Translations under genes and position numbers: made by a program
The notes under the pieces: generated by a model
What the model was told of the DNA's origin: nothing
Databases searched by the model: none
Seen by the model: only the letters and a program-made list of their open reading frames with translations
In this document: piece by piece, positions 47,273 to 55,582 of the stretch
Position numbering within the stretch: position 1 is the stretch's first letter
Layout of the letters: the number at the start of each line of letters is the position of its first letter
NCBI GenBank assembly: GCA_964396595.1
Contig: CAYNFR010000001.1
Span: 62,001 to 126,000 of the forward strand
Origin: CAYNFR01 sp964396595
GTDB taxonomy: Bacteria > Bacteroidota > Bacteroidia > Chitinophagales > Saprospiraceae
Length of the DNA stretch: 64,000 nucleotides
Direction: 5' to 3'

Positions 47273-49393
47273 ATGGCTTTGATAGGCAAGATCAGAAATA
47301 ACATGTGGTTTGTATTCGTACTAATCGCATTGGCAACAGGTGCCTTCATTCTCATGGATGCCATGGGCCCCGGCGGTGGAGGTGGCGGCAACCCCAATTC
47401 TCCTATAGGTGTCATCGGGGATACCAAGATTAAGCAGATGGACTTCGAAAAATCATATCAGATTTTATTTGCCAATGCCCAGAACCCGCATGCCAGCCGT
47501 AATCAATTATGGAACTATTTCGTAGAGAATGCCCTGCTCGAAGGCATAGCTGATAAGATAGGTATGGCTGTCGGTGTGGAGGAACTTAAAGATCTTCAAT
47601 TCGGACAGAATCTAAGTCCGATAATCTATCAGAACTTTATCAACCCGCAGACGGGACAGCTAGACGTAAATCAACTCGGACAGATTAGACAGGCGATTGA
47701 AACTAAAAATTTTACCAATCCTGCCTTAAGACAATTTTGGGCTGAGCAAGAGCGACAGATCATCAAGACTCAACTAGAAGGCAAGGTTTCTAGCCTTGTG
47801 GCAAAATCATTGTATACTCCCAATTGGTTAGCAGAAGCGACCCATCAAGAAGAAAATGGTACAGCTACACTTGCTCTAGTTAAAATACCATTTGATAAAA
47901 TACCGGCAGGTGATGTAAGCGTATCTGATGCTGACATTACCAATTATATCAAAGCAAGAGAACACGAGTTCCTGACAAAAGAAGAAAAGCGCATCGGCGA
48001 ATATGTATCTCTTTCTGTAAGGGCATCAGCTGCCGACACGGCTTTTTGGTTGAACAAAATTGAAAACGCTGTAACCGGCTTTGGTACAGCAGCTAATGAT
48101 TCAGCATTCGCTGTAGCGAATGGCGGATTTTATCAGACTTACTATGCTACCAAGGACGAAATTGATGAGTTTTATAAAGACAAACTCGACGACTATGCAA
48201 TAGGTGGTGTTTATGGTCCTTATCAATTGTACAATAGTTTTCAGGCAGTTAAACTTGTTGACAAGCGTATTGTGCCCGATTCAGTAAGTGCGGCACATAT
48301 ACTCAGAAGAGTGACACCTGGAAATACCCTTGAGAAAACAGAAGCGAATAGAGTTATTGACAGCTTGTATGATGTGCTTTCTAAGAATAGATCATTATTC
48401 GACACATTGGCAGTGGACTTCAGTCAAGATTTTAGTAACTCTGCTACAGGTGGTGACCTAGGAACATTTGCGCAAGGAATGATGGTAAGAGAGTTTAACG
48501 ATGCTTGCTTCCTCAATGGTACTAAAGGTGGGCTCTACAAAGTAGAGACGCAATTCGGCATACACCTACTTTATGTAAAAGATCAAATATTTAAAACGAG
48601 AGAAACGAAGTTCAAAATCGCCTATATCAACACACCTATCATTCCGACTAAGGAAACAGAGAATACAGCGTATCAAAAAATGCTGGAGCTAATCTCTTCT
48701 TATCCTTATCTCGATGGTCTGCGCAAAGCGATCAACGATGATCCTGCTCTGACTATTCGTGAAACCCCTATGCTGGGTATCAATGATTATCAGATAAGAG
48801 GTATGCAAGAGGGCAATACACCTCGCGCTATTGTCAAATGGTTATTTGATAAAAAGACTGACCTCAACAAAGTATCACCTACTGTACATTCATTCAATGA
48901 TCCTATTAGTTTTTTCACAAATGAATACATCATTGTAGGTTTGTCTAAAATTATTAAACCCGGATTGCCAGCTGCCTCTGATCTACGCAACTCTTTAGAA
49001 TTTACTGTTCTCAATCAACTCAAGGCTGAAAAAGCAATTAAAAACATGAGTAGCAATGATTTAAATGCCTTAGCTTCTCAGTTTAATGTAACAATAGATA
49101 CGTTTAATAACATCAACTTGTTAAACACCTTCGTAGCCGGAATAGGAAACGAGCCAGCGGTCATCGGTGCCGGATTTAGTGGTGCTCCTGGTAGCACTTC
49201 AGCCCCTATTCTGGGTAATAGCGGAGTATTTGTCGTAAAAACCTTAAGCAAAAATGACCCGGGTAGCCCATCAAACATTTCGTTCTTCAAGCAATCCGTG
49301 AGCAATAGATCTCGCAATACAATTTCGCAAAACCTGATGGAGTCACTCAGAAATTCTAGCAAAATCAAAGACAATCGAGCATCATTTTATTGA
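47273..49393 (+). CDS. ppiD: PpiD/SurA-like periplasmic peptidyl-prolyl isomerase
   Basis: 706 aa. One N-terminal membrane helix (about 10-30) is followed by a glycine-rich stretch (GPGGGGGGNP) and a SurA-type chaperone domain (about 45-190, WNYFVENALLEGIADKIGM). A parvulin domain lies at about 339-440 (VSAAHILRRVTPGNTLEK, DFSNSATGGDLGTFAQGMMV, TQFGIHLLYVKD). A large C-terminal region is less conserved. PpiD is a membrane-anchored folding helper for proteins emerging from the Sec translocon. It is transcribed alone from its own promoter and ends at a strong terminator. Confidence 0.92.
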   Translation: MALIGKIRNNMWFVFVLIALATGAFILMDAMGPGGGGGGNPNSPIGVIGDTKIKQMDFEKSYQILFANAQNPHASRNQLWNYFVENALLEGIADKIGMAVGVEELKDLQFGQNLSPIIYQNFINPQTGQLDVNQLGQIRQAIETKNFTNPALRQFWAEQERQIIKTQLEGKVSSLVAKSLYTPNWLAEATHQEENGTATLALVKIPFDKIPAGDVSVSDADITNYIKAREHEFLTKEEKRIGEYVSLSVRASAADTAFWLNKIENAVTGFGTAANDSAFAVANGGFYQTYYATKDEIDEFYKDKLDDYAIGGVYGPYQLYNSFQAVKLVDKRIVPDSVSAAHILRRVTPGNTLEKTEANRVIDSLYDVLSKNRSLFDTLAVDFSQDFSNSATGGDLGTFAQGMMVREFNDACFLNGTKGGLYKVETQFGIHLLYVKDQIFKTRETKFKIAYINTPIIPTKETENTAYQKMLELISSYPYLDGLRKAINDDPALTIRETPMLGINDYQIRGMQEGNTPRAIVKWLFDKKTDLNKVSPTVHSFNDPISFFTNEYIIVGLSKIIKPGLPAASDLRNSLEFTVLNQLKAEKAIKNMSSNDLNALASQFNVTIDTFNNINLLNTFVAGIGNEPAVIGAGFSGAPGSTSAPILGNSGVFVVKTLSKNDPGSPSNISFFKQSVSNRSRNTISQNLMESLRNSSKIKDNRASFY

Positions 49394-49465
49394 TGATAAG
49401 ATTATAATGTAATTATTCAGCCAAGATCGCAGAATTGGTCGGACTAACAGTTAAGAAATAAATAC

Positions 49466-49500
49466 GAAGCCCGAGAAAAGTTTTCCCGGGCTTCCTTCGT
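49466..49500 (+). terminator. Terminator after the PpiD-like gene
   Basis: Stem GAAGCCCG (49466-49473) pairs with CGGGCTTC (49487-49494); the loop can extend the stem slightly. CTTCGTTT follows. It lies 10 bp before the next coding start, separating the two plus-strand genes. Confidence 0.75.
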
Positions 49501-49509
49501 TTAGGTGCT

Positions 49510-50127
49510 ATGCAAAAAGTGACCTTGTACATAATTCTATGCACCTCTATATTTTCATGTAAACAGCATAATAGTCATGAAGAATTAGAAACGGTGCAAG
49601 AGCTCAGAGTTAACAATGTTTTATCCCGCGAATATTCGAAAGATAAACAAGGTCGTATTCAAGGAGAACTTAAAACCTACTACGAAAACGGACAAAGTAT
49701 ATTCGAATCCGCCAATTACAGAGATAGCCTATTAAGCGGATCAAGAAAACTCTATTTTATCACAGGTGTAATGGAAGTAGAAGAAAATTATGTAAATGGT
49801 ATTCTTCAAGACACCGTTTACTTATATTATCCGAGTGGCAAACTCAAAAAAAAGTCACCTTATCGCAACGGCACCTTAACAGGCAAAGTAACCCGATTTT
49901 ACGAAAACGGTCAGATGCTGGAAGAGGTCATGTTTAGTAATAATGAAGAAAACGGACCTTTTGTAGAATATCACCCCAATGGGACTCTTAAGTGGATAGG
50001 TCAATACCTCAATGGTAATCGCGAATTCGGAGAGTTATTACAATATGACAGCACAGGTGTACTCATTAAAAAGATGATTTGCGACAGCCTTGGTATATGT
50101 AAGACTACTTGGCGTATTGAGCCTTGA
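49510..50127 (+). CDS. Lipoprotein with YwqK-like (MORN-variant) repeats
   Basis: 205 aa. The signal peptide ends in a lipobox (IFSC, Cys 17), so a lipoprotein. The rest has repeated motifs such as GELKTYYENGQSIFES, GKVTRFYENGQMLEEVMF and GPFVEYHPNGTLKWIGQY, about six copies, typical of the YwqK/MORN_2 family. Many are labelled toxin-antitoxin antitoxins, but no toxin gene is adjacent, and an exported lipoprotein makes that role unlikely here. Function unknown. Confidence 0.82.
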   Translation: MQKVTLYIILCTSIFSCKQHNSHEELETVQELRVNNVLSREYSKDKQGRIQGELKTYYENGQSIFESANYRDSLLSGSRKLYFITGVMEVEENYVNGILQDTVYLYYPSGKLKKKSPYRNGTLTGKVTRFYENGQMLEEVMFSNNEENGPFVEYHPNGTLKWIGQYLNGNREFGELLQYDSTGVLIKKMICDSLGICKTTWRIEP

Positions 50128-50129
50128 AG

Positions 50130-50232
50130 TCGCTTGCGCTCCAAGTGCCGCTGCGCCAAATTACAGTCGTCTCGCCCCGATAACGAGACTCCTATCACGA
50201 ATTTCAATTTACTTGTCTCGGCGGCATGACTG
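50130..50232. repeat. Dispersed intergenic repeat, copy B (inverted relative to copy A)
   Basis: On the minus strand this region reads CCGCCGAGACAAGTAA and then GGAGCGCAAGCGA, near-matches to copy A at 34574-34655. It also contains a perfect 6-bp stem GTCTCG (50169-50174) with CGAGAC (50184-50189). It directly follows the YwqK-like gene. Confidence 0.5.
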
Positions 50233-50272
50233 AAAGAAAGGATGACGAGGCGGAGCTACGCTTAAATTACGA

Positions 50273-50698
50273 TCAAAGGTGGAATTTAAAGGTAGAAAGA
50301 AGCTTCAGTAATGTGTATCCTTCATTTTCCTTAGTTCCTAGCGAGATAATATAGCGCTTCTCTGACGTATAGATTATCGCAGAAATATTTTTGCGTACAT
50401 CAGCAAAATCTGCGGGCAATTAGAAATTTTCCACATAGAATTTATGAGTGGATATCGCCCTTGGGTCTTGAGCTGACTCGTAATATTCCGTCGTCACCGT
50501 TAATGCCCTCCTCGGAATATGATAAGCAATAGTACTTACCCCGTCCAATGAACTGTGAACTACTATATAAATGCGAATGCATCTTGATCTAAAGATAAGC
50601 TATGACTTATGATAGGAATAGCAATTATAGAAAATTAGTGTATCCCCCACTTTAACATTCATATGGGCTAATTCAAAGACCTCATTTAAGACAGTCTT
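50273..50698 (-). pseudogene. Decayed gene of unknown family
   Basis: One minus-strand frame of 142 codons reads like protein throughout but has two internal stops: FELAHMNVKVGDTLIFY near the start; then TAG; then SSLDGVSTIAYHIPRRALTV and THKFYVENF; then TAA; then AIIYTSEKRYIISLGTKENE and a final TGA. The stretch around 50580-50600 reads better in another frame (SLDQDAFAFI), so frameshifts are also likely. No start codon is identifiable. It lies directly downstream of a small secreted protein gene on the same strand. Confidence 0.5.
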
Positions 50699-50700
50699 CT

Positions 50701-51051
50701 TCAAGACTTCTTTACGATCTTGATTTTATGTATACGTTTATTGGAAGAACCATCTTTTTTAAGATAATAGAATACGCGATATTTAATCTGATTATTCATT
50801 ATTTCTATAATGCCATACTCCGCATTGTCATTTTTACCTTGATGCTGTGTGGCTGAATGTGCACTTCCCAACTCTCTCGATATCATGTCAATTTTACCGA
50901 TGGCTTTAGTTCTGGTAATCTGCTGCGAAGAACTTCCGTCTTCCCAAATGACAGAATCAGCGAAATTTGACTTCAAGAATGAAATAATATCATTTTGTCC
51001 GGATGTGTAGTTATTGACCGCCAAGACAAATAAGAAAAGAGATACTTTCAT
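50701..51051 (-). CDS. Small secreted protein, possibly DUF4783-like
   Basis: 116 aa with a signal peptide (MKVSLFLFVLAVNNYTSG). The mature part has an initial helix (DIISFLKSNFADSVIWED) and a later strand pair (AEYGIIEIMNNQIKYRVFYY) ending RIHKIKIVKK, the pattern of DUF4783-type small proteins of the NTF2-like fold. The family link is by eye and weak. It is followed by a decayed gene and is divergent from gpmI. Confidence 0.6.
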   Translation of the reverse strand: MKVSLFLFVLAVNNYTSGQNDIISFLKSNFADSVIWEDGSSSQQITRTKAIGKIDMISRELGSAHSATQHQGKNDNAEYGIIEIMNNQIKYRVFYYLKKDGSSNKRIHKIKIVKKS

Positions 51052-51109
51052 AACTATGGTTTGAATGAATTAGTCAGAAAGTAGATATCGCCTATAATGC
51101 CGTTTTTGC

Positions 51110-51142
51110 TTTGGAATAACTCAACTATACACGCTATTATTG
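51110..51142 (+). promoter_or_regulatory. Probable promoter of the gpmI fusion gene
   Basis: TTTG (51110-51113), 21-bp spacer, TATTATTG (51135-51142), one mismatch from TAnnTTTG. It ends 24 bp before the ATG. Confidence 0.5.
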
Positions 51143-51166
51143 CAGCGAACTACTAAATTTTAATCA

Positions 51167-53074
51167 ATGACGCGTAAATCTCTGTTAGTAATTCTAGATG
51201 GCTGGGGGCTAGGATCCATTCCTACTGCTGATGCTTTATATCAAGCACAGACACCATTTATTGACGAACTTATCCGTACTCGCCCCCAGGCAACATTAGT
51301 AAGCTATGGTATGGAAGTCGGCCTTCCCGAAGGACAAATGGGCAACAGTGAAGTCGGGCATCTTAATATAGGTGCCGGTCGGATAGTCTATCAAGAACTA
51401 GCGCGGATCAACAAAGCGATTACAGATAAATCGCTAGGGCAAGAAATCGAAATTTTAAAGGCCATTAAGCTCGCCAAGGAAAAAGGAGCTACTTTTCATC
51501 TCATGGGTCTTCTGTCAGATGGCGGAGTTCATTCGCATATTGAACATATGATAGAACTCAGTCGTATTATTACAGCCAATGGCGTTTCGAATCTAAAGGT
51601 TCACGCCTTCATGGATGGCCGTGATACCGACCCGCAAGGTGGTGCTAACTTTATCGAATATTTTAACGAGCGTCTCGCTGGAATTAATGTGGAAATTTCT
51701 ACCCTCATCGGACGCTACTATGCTATGGATAGAGATCATAGATGGGAGCGGGTGAAGAAAGCTTATGATCTACTCGTACGCGGAGAAGGCACTGTAGTAA
51801 ATGATCTAACCCGTCATGTACGTCAAGCTTATTTAGAAGGGATTACAGACGAATTTATGACACCCTTTATCAAAGATAAAAACGCTGTTATTAAGAATGG
51901 AGACATCGTCTTATTTGCTAACTTCCGCACAGATCGCCCGCGCCAACTCACCCATGTTCTTACACAAGGATCAATAGCTGAGTATGATATGCTTCCACTC
52001 AATCTTCATTATATCACTATGACTGAGTATGACGAGAGTTACAAGAATGTAAATGTAGTCTATAAGAAAGATAAGCTCAGTAAAACCATGGGAGAGGTCA
52101 TATCTGCCGCTGGTCTCAGCCAGCTGCGTATCGCAGAGACGGAAAAATATCCGCACGTAACTTTCTTTTTCTCAGGTGGACGTGAAGAAAGTTTTCAAGG
52201 TGAATCACGTGTTCTCATCCCCTCCCCTAAAGTAGCGACTTACGACTTAAAACCAGAAATGTCTGCACAAGAATTAACTGCTGCTGCTTATGAAAAAATA
52301 ATTACCGAAAAACCGGACTTCATCTGCCTCAATTACGCTAATACAGATATGGTAGGACACACCGGCGATTTCAGTGCAGCAATGAAAGCAGCTGAGACAG
52401 TAGATAGTTGTTTAAAAAGACTTGTTAATACTGCATCAGGTCATGGATATGAAATACTCATTATCGCAGATCATGGCAATTCAGACTTCATGATAAATCC
52501 GGATGGAAGCCCCAATACAGCACACACCACCAATCCTGTACCCATTATATATGTGTCACCCGACAATCGAAAAGTCGAAATATCCTCGGGAAAACTTGCA
52601 GATGTCGCCCCTACTCTTCTTCATCTTATGAATCTTGACATCCCTGCTGTAATGACCGGTAAGATATTGATCAAAACTGAGTCTCCTACCCAGCCTTCCA
52701 TTGCGACACAGAAAACTAAAAGCTGGCTTCACTACAGTCTTATCGGTTTATTCGGATTATTTGCGCTTGTACAATATGATGACCCGGATTGGTACATTTG
52801 GATTCCGATATATGCTACAGCGATTATCAGTGCAGTGCTCTTTCTTCAGAAAAATAAACACGCCCATAAGTTGGCATTGCTTTCTGCTCTGATTATATTT
52901 TCCTATGCTGTTCGGTATGTACCTGAAGTCAATACCTGGCTTAAGATGGGGGCGCCAACTATCACCGGTACTATGAAAGCTGAAAACGCTTACATTGAAA
53001 ACGTTCGTGAATTTTTAGGATTATTACTCACAGGGTTTGCTAATCTGTGGTATTTTATCAAAGGGAGAACATAA
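51167..53074 (+). CDS. gpmI: Cofactor-independent phosphoglycerate mutase fused to a TMEM220-like membrane domain
   Basis: 635 aa against about 510 for normal GpmI. Residues 1 to about 505 are a complete mutase: metal Asp in DGWG (11-14), phosphoserine nucleophile in QMGNSEVGHLNIGAGR (Ser 61), FMDGRDTDPQGG, FRTDRPRQLT, and the metal site ADHGNSDFM, ending at GKLADVAPTLLHLM and the usual final strand. After a short linker, residues about 518-635 hold three to four hydrophobic helices with FALVQYDDPDWYIWIPIY and ENVREFLGLLL, the signature of the TMEM220 family. The fusion would place a glycolytic enzyme at the inner membrane. There is no frame change or stop between the halves. Confidence 0.93.
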   Translation: MTRKSLLVILDGWGLGSIPTADALYQAQTPFIDELIRTRPQATLVSYGMEVGLPEGQMGNSEVGHLNIGAGRIVYQELARINKAITDKSLGQEIEILKAIKLAKEKGATFHLMGLLSDGGVHSHIEHMIELSRIITANGVSNLKVHAFMDGRDTDPQGGANFIEYFNERLAGINVEISTLIGRYYAMDRDHRWERVKKAYDLLVRGEGTVVNDLTRHVRQAYLEGITDEFMTPFIKDKNAVIKNGDIVLFANFRTDRPRQLTHVLTQGSIAEYDMLPLNLHYITMTEYDESYKNVNVVYKKDKLSKTMGEVISAAGLSQLRIAETEKYPHVTFFFSGGREESFQGESRVLIPSPKVATYDLKPEMSAQELTAAAYEKIITEKPDFICLNYANTDMVGHTGDFSAAMKAAETVDSCLKRLVNTASGHGYEILIIADHGNSDFMINPDGSPNTAHTTNPVPIIYVSPDNRKVEISSGKLADVAPTLLHLMNLDIPAVMTGKILIKTESPTQPSIATQKTKSWLHYSLIGLFGLFALVQYDDPDWYIWIPIYATAIISAVLFLQKNKHAHKLALLSALIIFSYAVRYVPEVNTWLKMGAPTITGTMKAENAYIENVREFLGLLLTGFANLWYFIKGRT

Positions 53075-53198
53075 CTGATGATAGCTAATCATGGCAATAT
53101 TAATCGGGTAAACGTACCCTAAACAGTCACATTTTGGAGGATAAAAAAGTATGTAAGACTTTTTCGCCCTATCTTAACCGATATATAATGTAACACAA

Positions 53199-54479
53199 GT
53201 GACAATCAACGAAGATCTGCTACACTACATTTGGAAAACCAAATCATTCGATTTGTCACGTCTATATACTACAGCAGGAAAATCATTGGAGATCATTAAT
53301 TTCGGTCAGCACAACCATAACGCCGGACCAGATTTTAAGCAAGCGCGCATCCTCATCGAAGGCATAGAGTGGGTAGGGAGTATTGAGATGCATCTTATGT
53401 CATCTGATTGGCGGAGGCACAATCATGCTATTAATCCTGCCTACCAGAACGTTATATTGCATGTGGTTCTGGAAGATGACGAACCGGCTAGGTATAATGA
53501 TGGATCCGCCATCCCTACGCTTTCGCTCAGTAGTCGCATAAGTGAAAGACATATTTCTCAATATAAAAAACTGTTTGCTAAAAAACATTGGGTGCCTTGC
53601 GCCGGATTAATCATATCAGTGGCGGATTTAACAAAAACTGCCATGATCGAGCAATCGCTGGTGGATAGGCTTACTGATAAAGCCAGCATGCTTCTAGATG
53701 AATTACAATCCTTGGGTAGTGACTGGAGAGAGTTAATTTATCGAAGAATAGCCTGGAGCTTCGGATTATCGATTAACAGTGAAAGCTTTATAGAACTGAC
53801 AACCCGTACACCATATAGTATTATCTTAAAACACAGGGATAATCTTCATCAACTCGAAGCCTTACTGTTCGGTCAGTCCGGTCTGCTCAACGCTGAAAAA
53901 GAAGATCACTACTCCATAAGCTTGAAGGCCGAGTATGATTTCTTGCGAAATAAGTACGGCCTCAATCCAATGAATCCAGCCGCATGGAACTTTTCTAAAC
54001 TGTTACCTCCCTCCTTCCCGACCATCCGAATAGCTCAGTTGGCGGCCTTTCTGCATCATAATGATCGAATGGATCTTTTTATACACGAAGCTAAAGTCGA
54101 AGACTTAACCTCCTTGTTCAAGTTTCAGACTTCGGACTACTGGACAAAGCACTTCCGATTTGGGACACCTTCTAAAAGTATATCCAAAAAATTAGGCAGT
54201 AACAAGATAGAGATCATTTACATCAATGCACTCGTACCTTTGTTATTCGCCTACGGACACATCCTTCAAGATTATGATCTCAAAGCCAAGGCTATAGAAT
54301 TGCTCTCCACCATCCGGGCTGAGAAAAATAGCGTCATAGATCGCTGGGCAAGATTAGAAGTAAAGGCAACCACAGCCGCCGACACACAAGGATTGCTCCA
54401 CTTGAAAAAGCAATATTGTGACAAGCACAAATGTCTCCGCTGTCGGATCGGACACGCCATCATGACCGAATCCACTTAA
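53199..54479 (+). CDS. DUF2851 family protein
   Basis: 426 aa from a GTG at 53199; no ATG fits upstream. Family marks are EDLLHYIWKTKSFD at the start, HNAGPDFKQARI with GSIEMHLMSSDWRRH near residue 60, VILHVVLEDD, and a C-terminal CDKHKCLRCRIGHAIM with clustered Cys. DUF2851 is common in Bacteroidota and has no known function. The final cysteines suggest metal binding. lpxK begins 3 nt downstream, so the two are cotranscribed. Confidence 0.88.
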   Translation: MTINEDLLHYIWKTKSFDLSRLYTTAGKSLEIINFGQHNHNAGPDFKQARILIEGIEWVGSIEMHLMSSDWRRHNHAINPAYQNVILHVVLEDDEPARYNDGSAIPTLSLSSRISERHISQYKKLFAKKHWVPCAGLIISVADLTKTAMIEQSLVDRLTDKASMLLDELQSLGSDWRELIYRRIAWSFGLSINSESFIELTTRTPYSIILKHRDNLHQLEALLFGQSGLLNAEKEDHYSISLKAEYDFLRNKYGLNPMNPAAWNFSKLLPPSFPTIRIAQLAAFLHHNDRMDLFIHEAKVEDLTSLFKFQTSDYWTKHFRFGTPSKSISKKLGSNKIEIIYINALVPLLFAYGHILQDYDLKAKAIELLSTIRAEKNSVIDRWARLEVKATTAADTQGLLHLKKQYCDKHKCLRCRIGHAIMTEST

Positions 54480-54481
54480 TC

Positions 54482-55540
54482 ATGTTACAATCCATCCTAG
54501 TCAAAATACTGCTTTCGCCTATAGCATTGATCTACGCCATATCCATTACCATAAGAAACTTCTTTTATGAGAGCAATCTTCTAAAAACAGCTCAGTTTAA
54601 TATACCCGTCATAGGCATAGGAAATCTAAGCATGGGCGGTGCAGGCAAAACACCCCATGTAGAATACCTTATCAGACTCCTTAAACCTTATGTCAAAGTT
54701 GCCACCTTGAGTAGAGGGTATAAACGAAAAACCATTGGGTTCAAACTTGCCGGTAAGGATGAATCCGCCCTCAGTATAGGTGACGAACCATTGATGTATC
54801 ATATCAAGTATCCGGAAGTCCATGTGTCCGTGAGTGAGAGTCGTTCACTCGGAGTACCCCACCTTCTTCAACATCGTCCGGATACTCAGGTCGTATTGCT
54901 TGATGACCATTTCCAACATAGATCTATAAAAGCGGGGCTCAGCATTTTGTTAACTGATTATGCGCATCCTTATACCGATGACTATCTCCTTCCTATCGGT
55001 AGGCTAAGAGAATTTCGCAGTGCCGCGAGTCGGGCAGATATTATCATTGTGACGAAATGTCCTGATTCTTTGAGTGCTCAAGAAAAAGAATCATGGACAC
55101 ATAAATTAGCTCTCACAGATCGTCAACAATTATTCTTCAGCTACTATAAGTATTCTTCTGTATATAGTATTCTTAATGGAGAAAGAAAGAGCTTGTTAGA
55201 ATTCAGTGATGTCCTATTAGTCACCTCAATAGCCAATGATAGGCATCTCTATCAACATCTAAGCTCTGTAATTGCAAATGTCGAATTAGCAAGTTTCGAA
55301 GATCATCATCTATTCTCTCCTCACGAGATATCTACCCTAGCATTAAGACTATCCCAAATGGCCTCCGAATCGGTCATCATAACCACAGAAAAGGATGCTA
55401 CCAGATTGATGCTACATCGAGACTACCTAGTAGAAAAACAGCTTCCTATCTATTTACTACCAATTGAAGTTGATTTTATCGATGATAGACATAGTTTTGA
55501 TGAATTGATCAAGTCTTTTTTATTGAACTTTACGGTGTGA
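54482..55540 (+). CDS. lpxK: Tetraacyldisaccharide 4'-kinase
   Basis: 352 aa from the ATG at 54482, chosen because it follows the DUF2851 stop by 2 bp and starts at the membrane anchor. An N-terminal hydrophobic helix (about 8-24) is followed by the P-loop GNLSMGGAGKTPHVEYLI near residue 45, TLSRGYKRKT, GDEPLMY, LLDDHFQHR and TTEKDATRL, all LpxK features. The enzyme phosphorylates the 4' position of the lipid A disaccharide at the inner membrane. With RfaE2 it shows that the organism builds LPS. Confidence 0.95.
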   Translation: MLQSILVKILLSPIALIYAISITIRNFFYESNLLKTAQFNIPVIGIGNLSMGGAGKTPHVEYLIRLLKPYVKVATLSRGYKRKTIGFKLAGKDESALSIGDEPLMYHIKYPEVHVSVSESRSLGVPHLLQHRPDTQVVLLDDHFQHRSIKAGLSILLTDYAHPYTDDYLLPIGRLREFRSAASRADIIIVTKCPDSLSAQEKESWTHKLALTDRQQLFFSYYKYSSVYSILNGERKSLLEFSDVLLVTSIANDRHLYQHLSSVIANVELASFEDHHLFSPHEISTLALRLSQMASESVIITTEKDATRLMLHRDYLVEKQLPIYLLPIEVDFIDDRHSFDELIKSFLLNFTV

Positions 55541-55582
55541 GACGGACAAGCTTGGTTTAGTATTGTCGCGTTATTAAGAAAT

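Noticed and set aside
49510..50127. Toxin-antitoxin antitoxin
   Set aside because: The family label is common, but this protein has a lipobox and there is no adjacent toxin gene.
53106..53119. Hairpin GGGTA-AACG-TACCC after gpmI as a terminator
   Set aside because: The stem has only 5 bp and no T-run follows.
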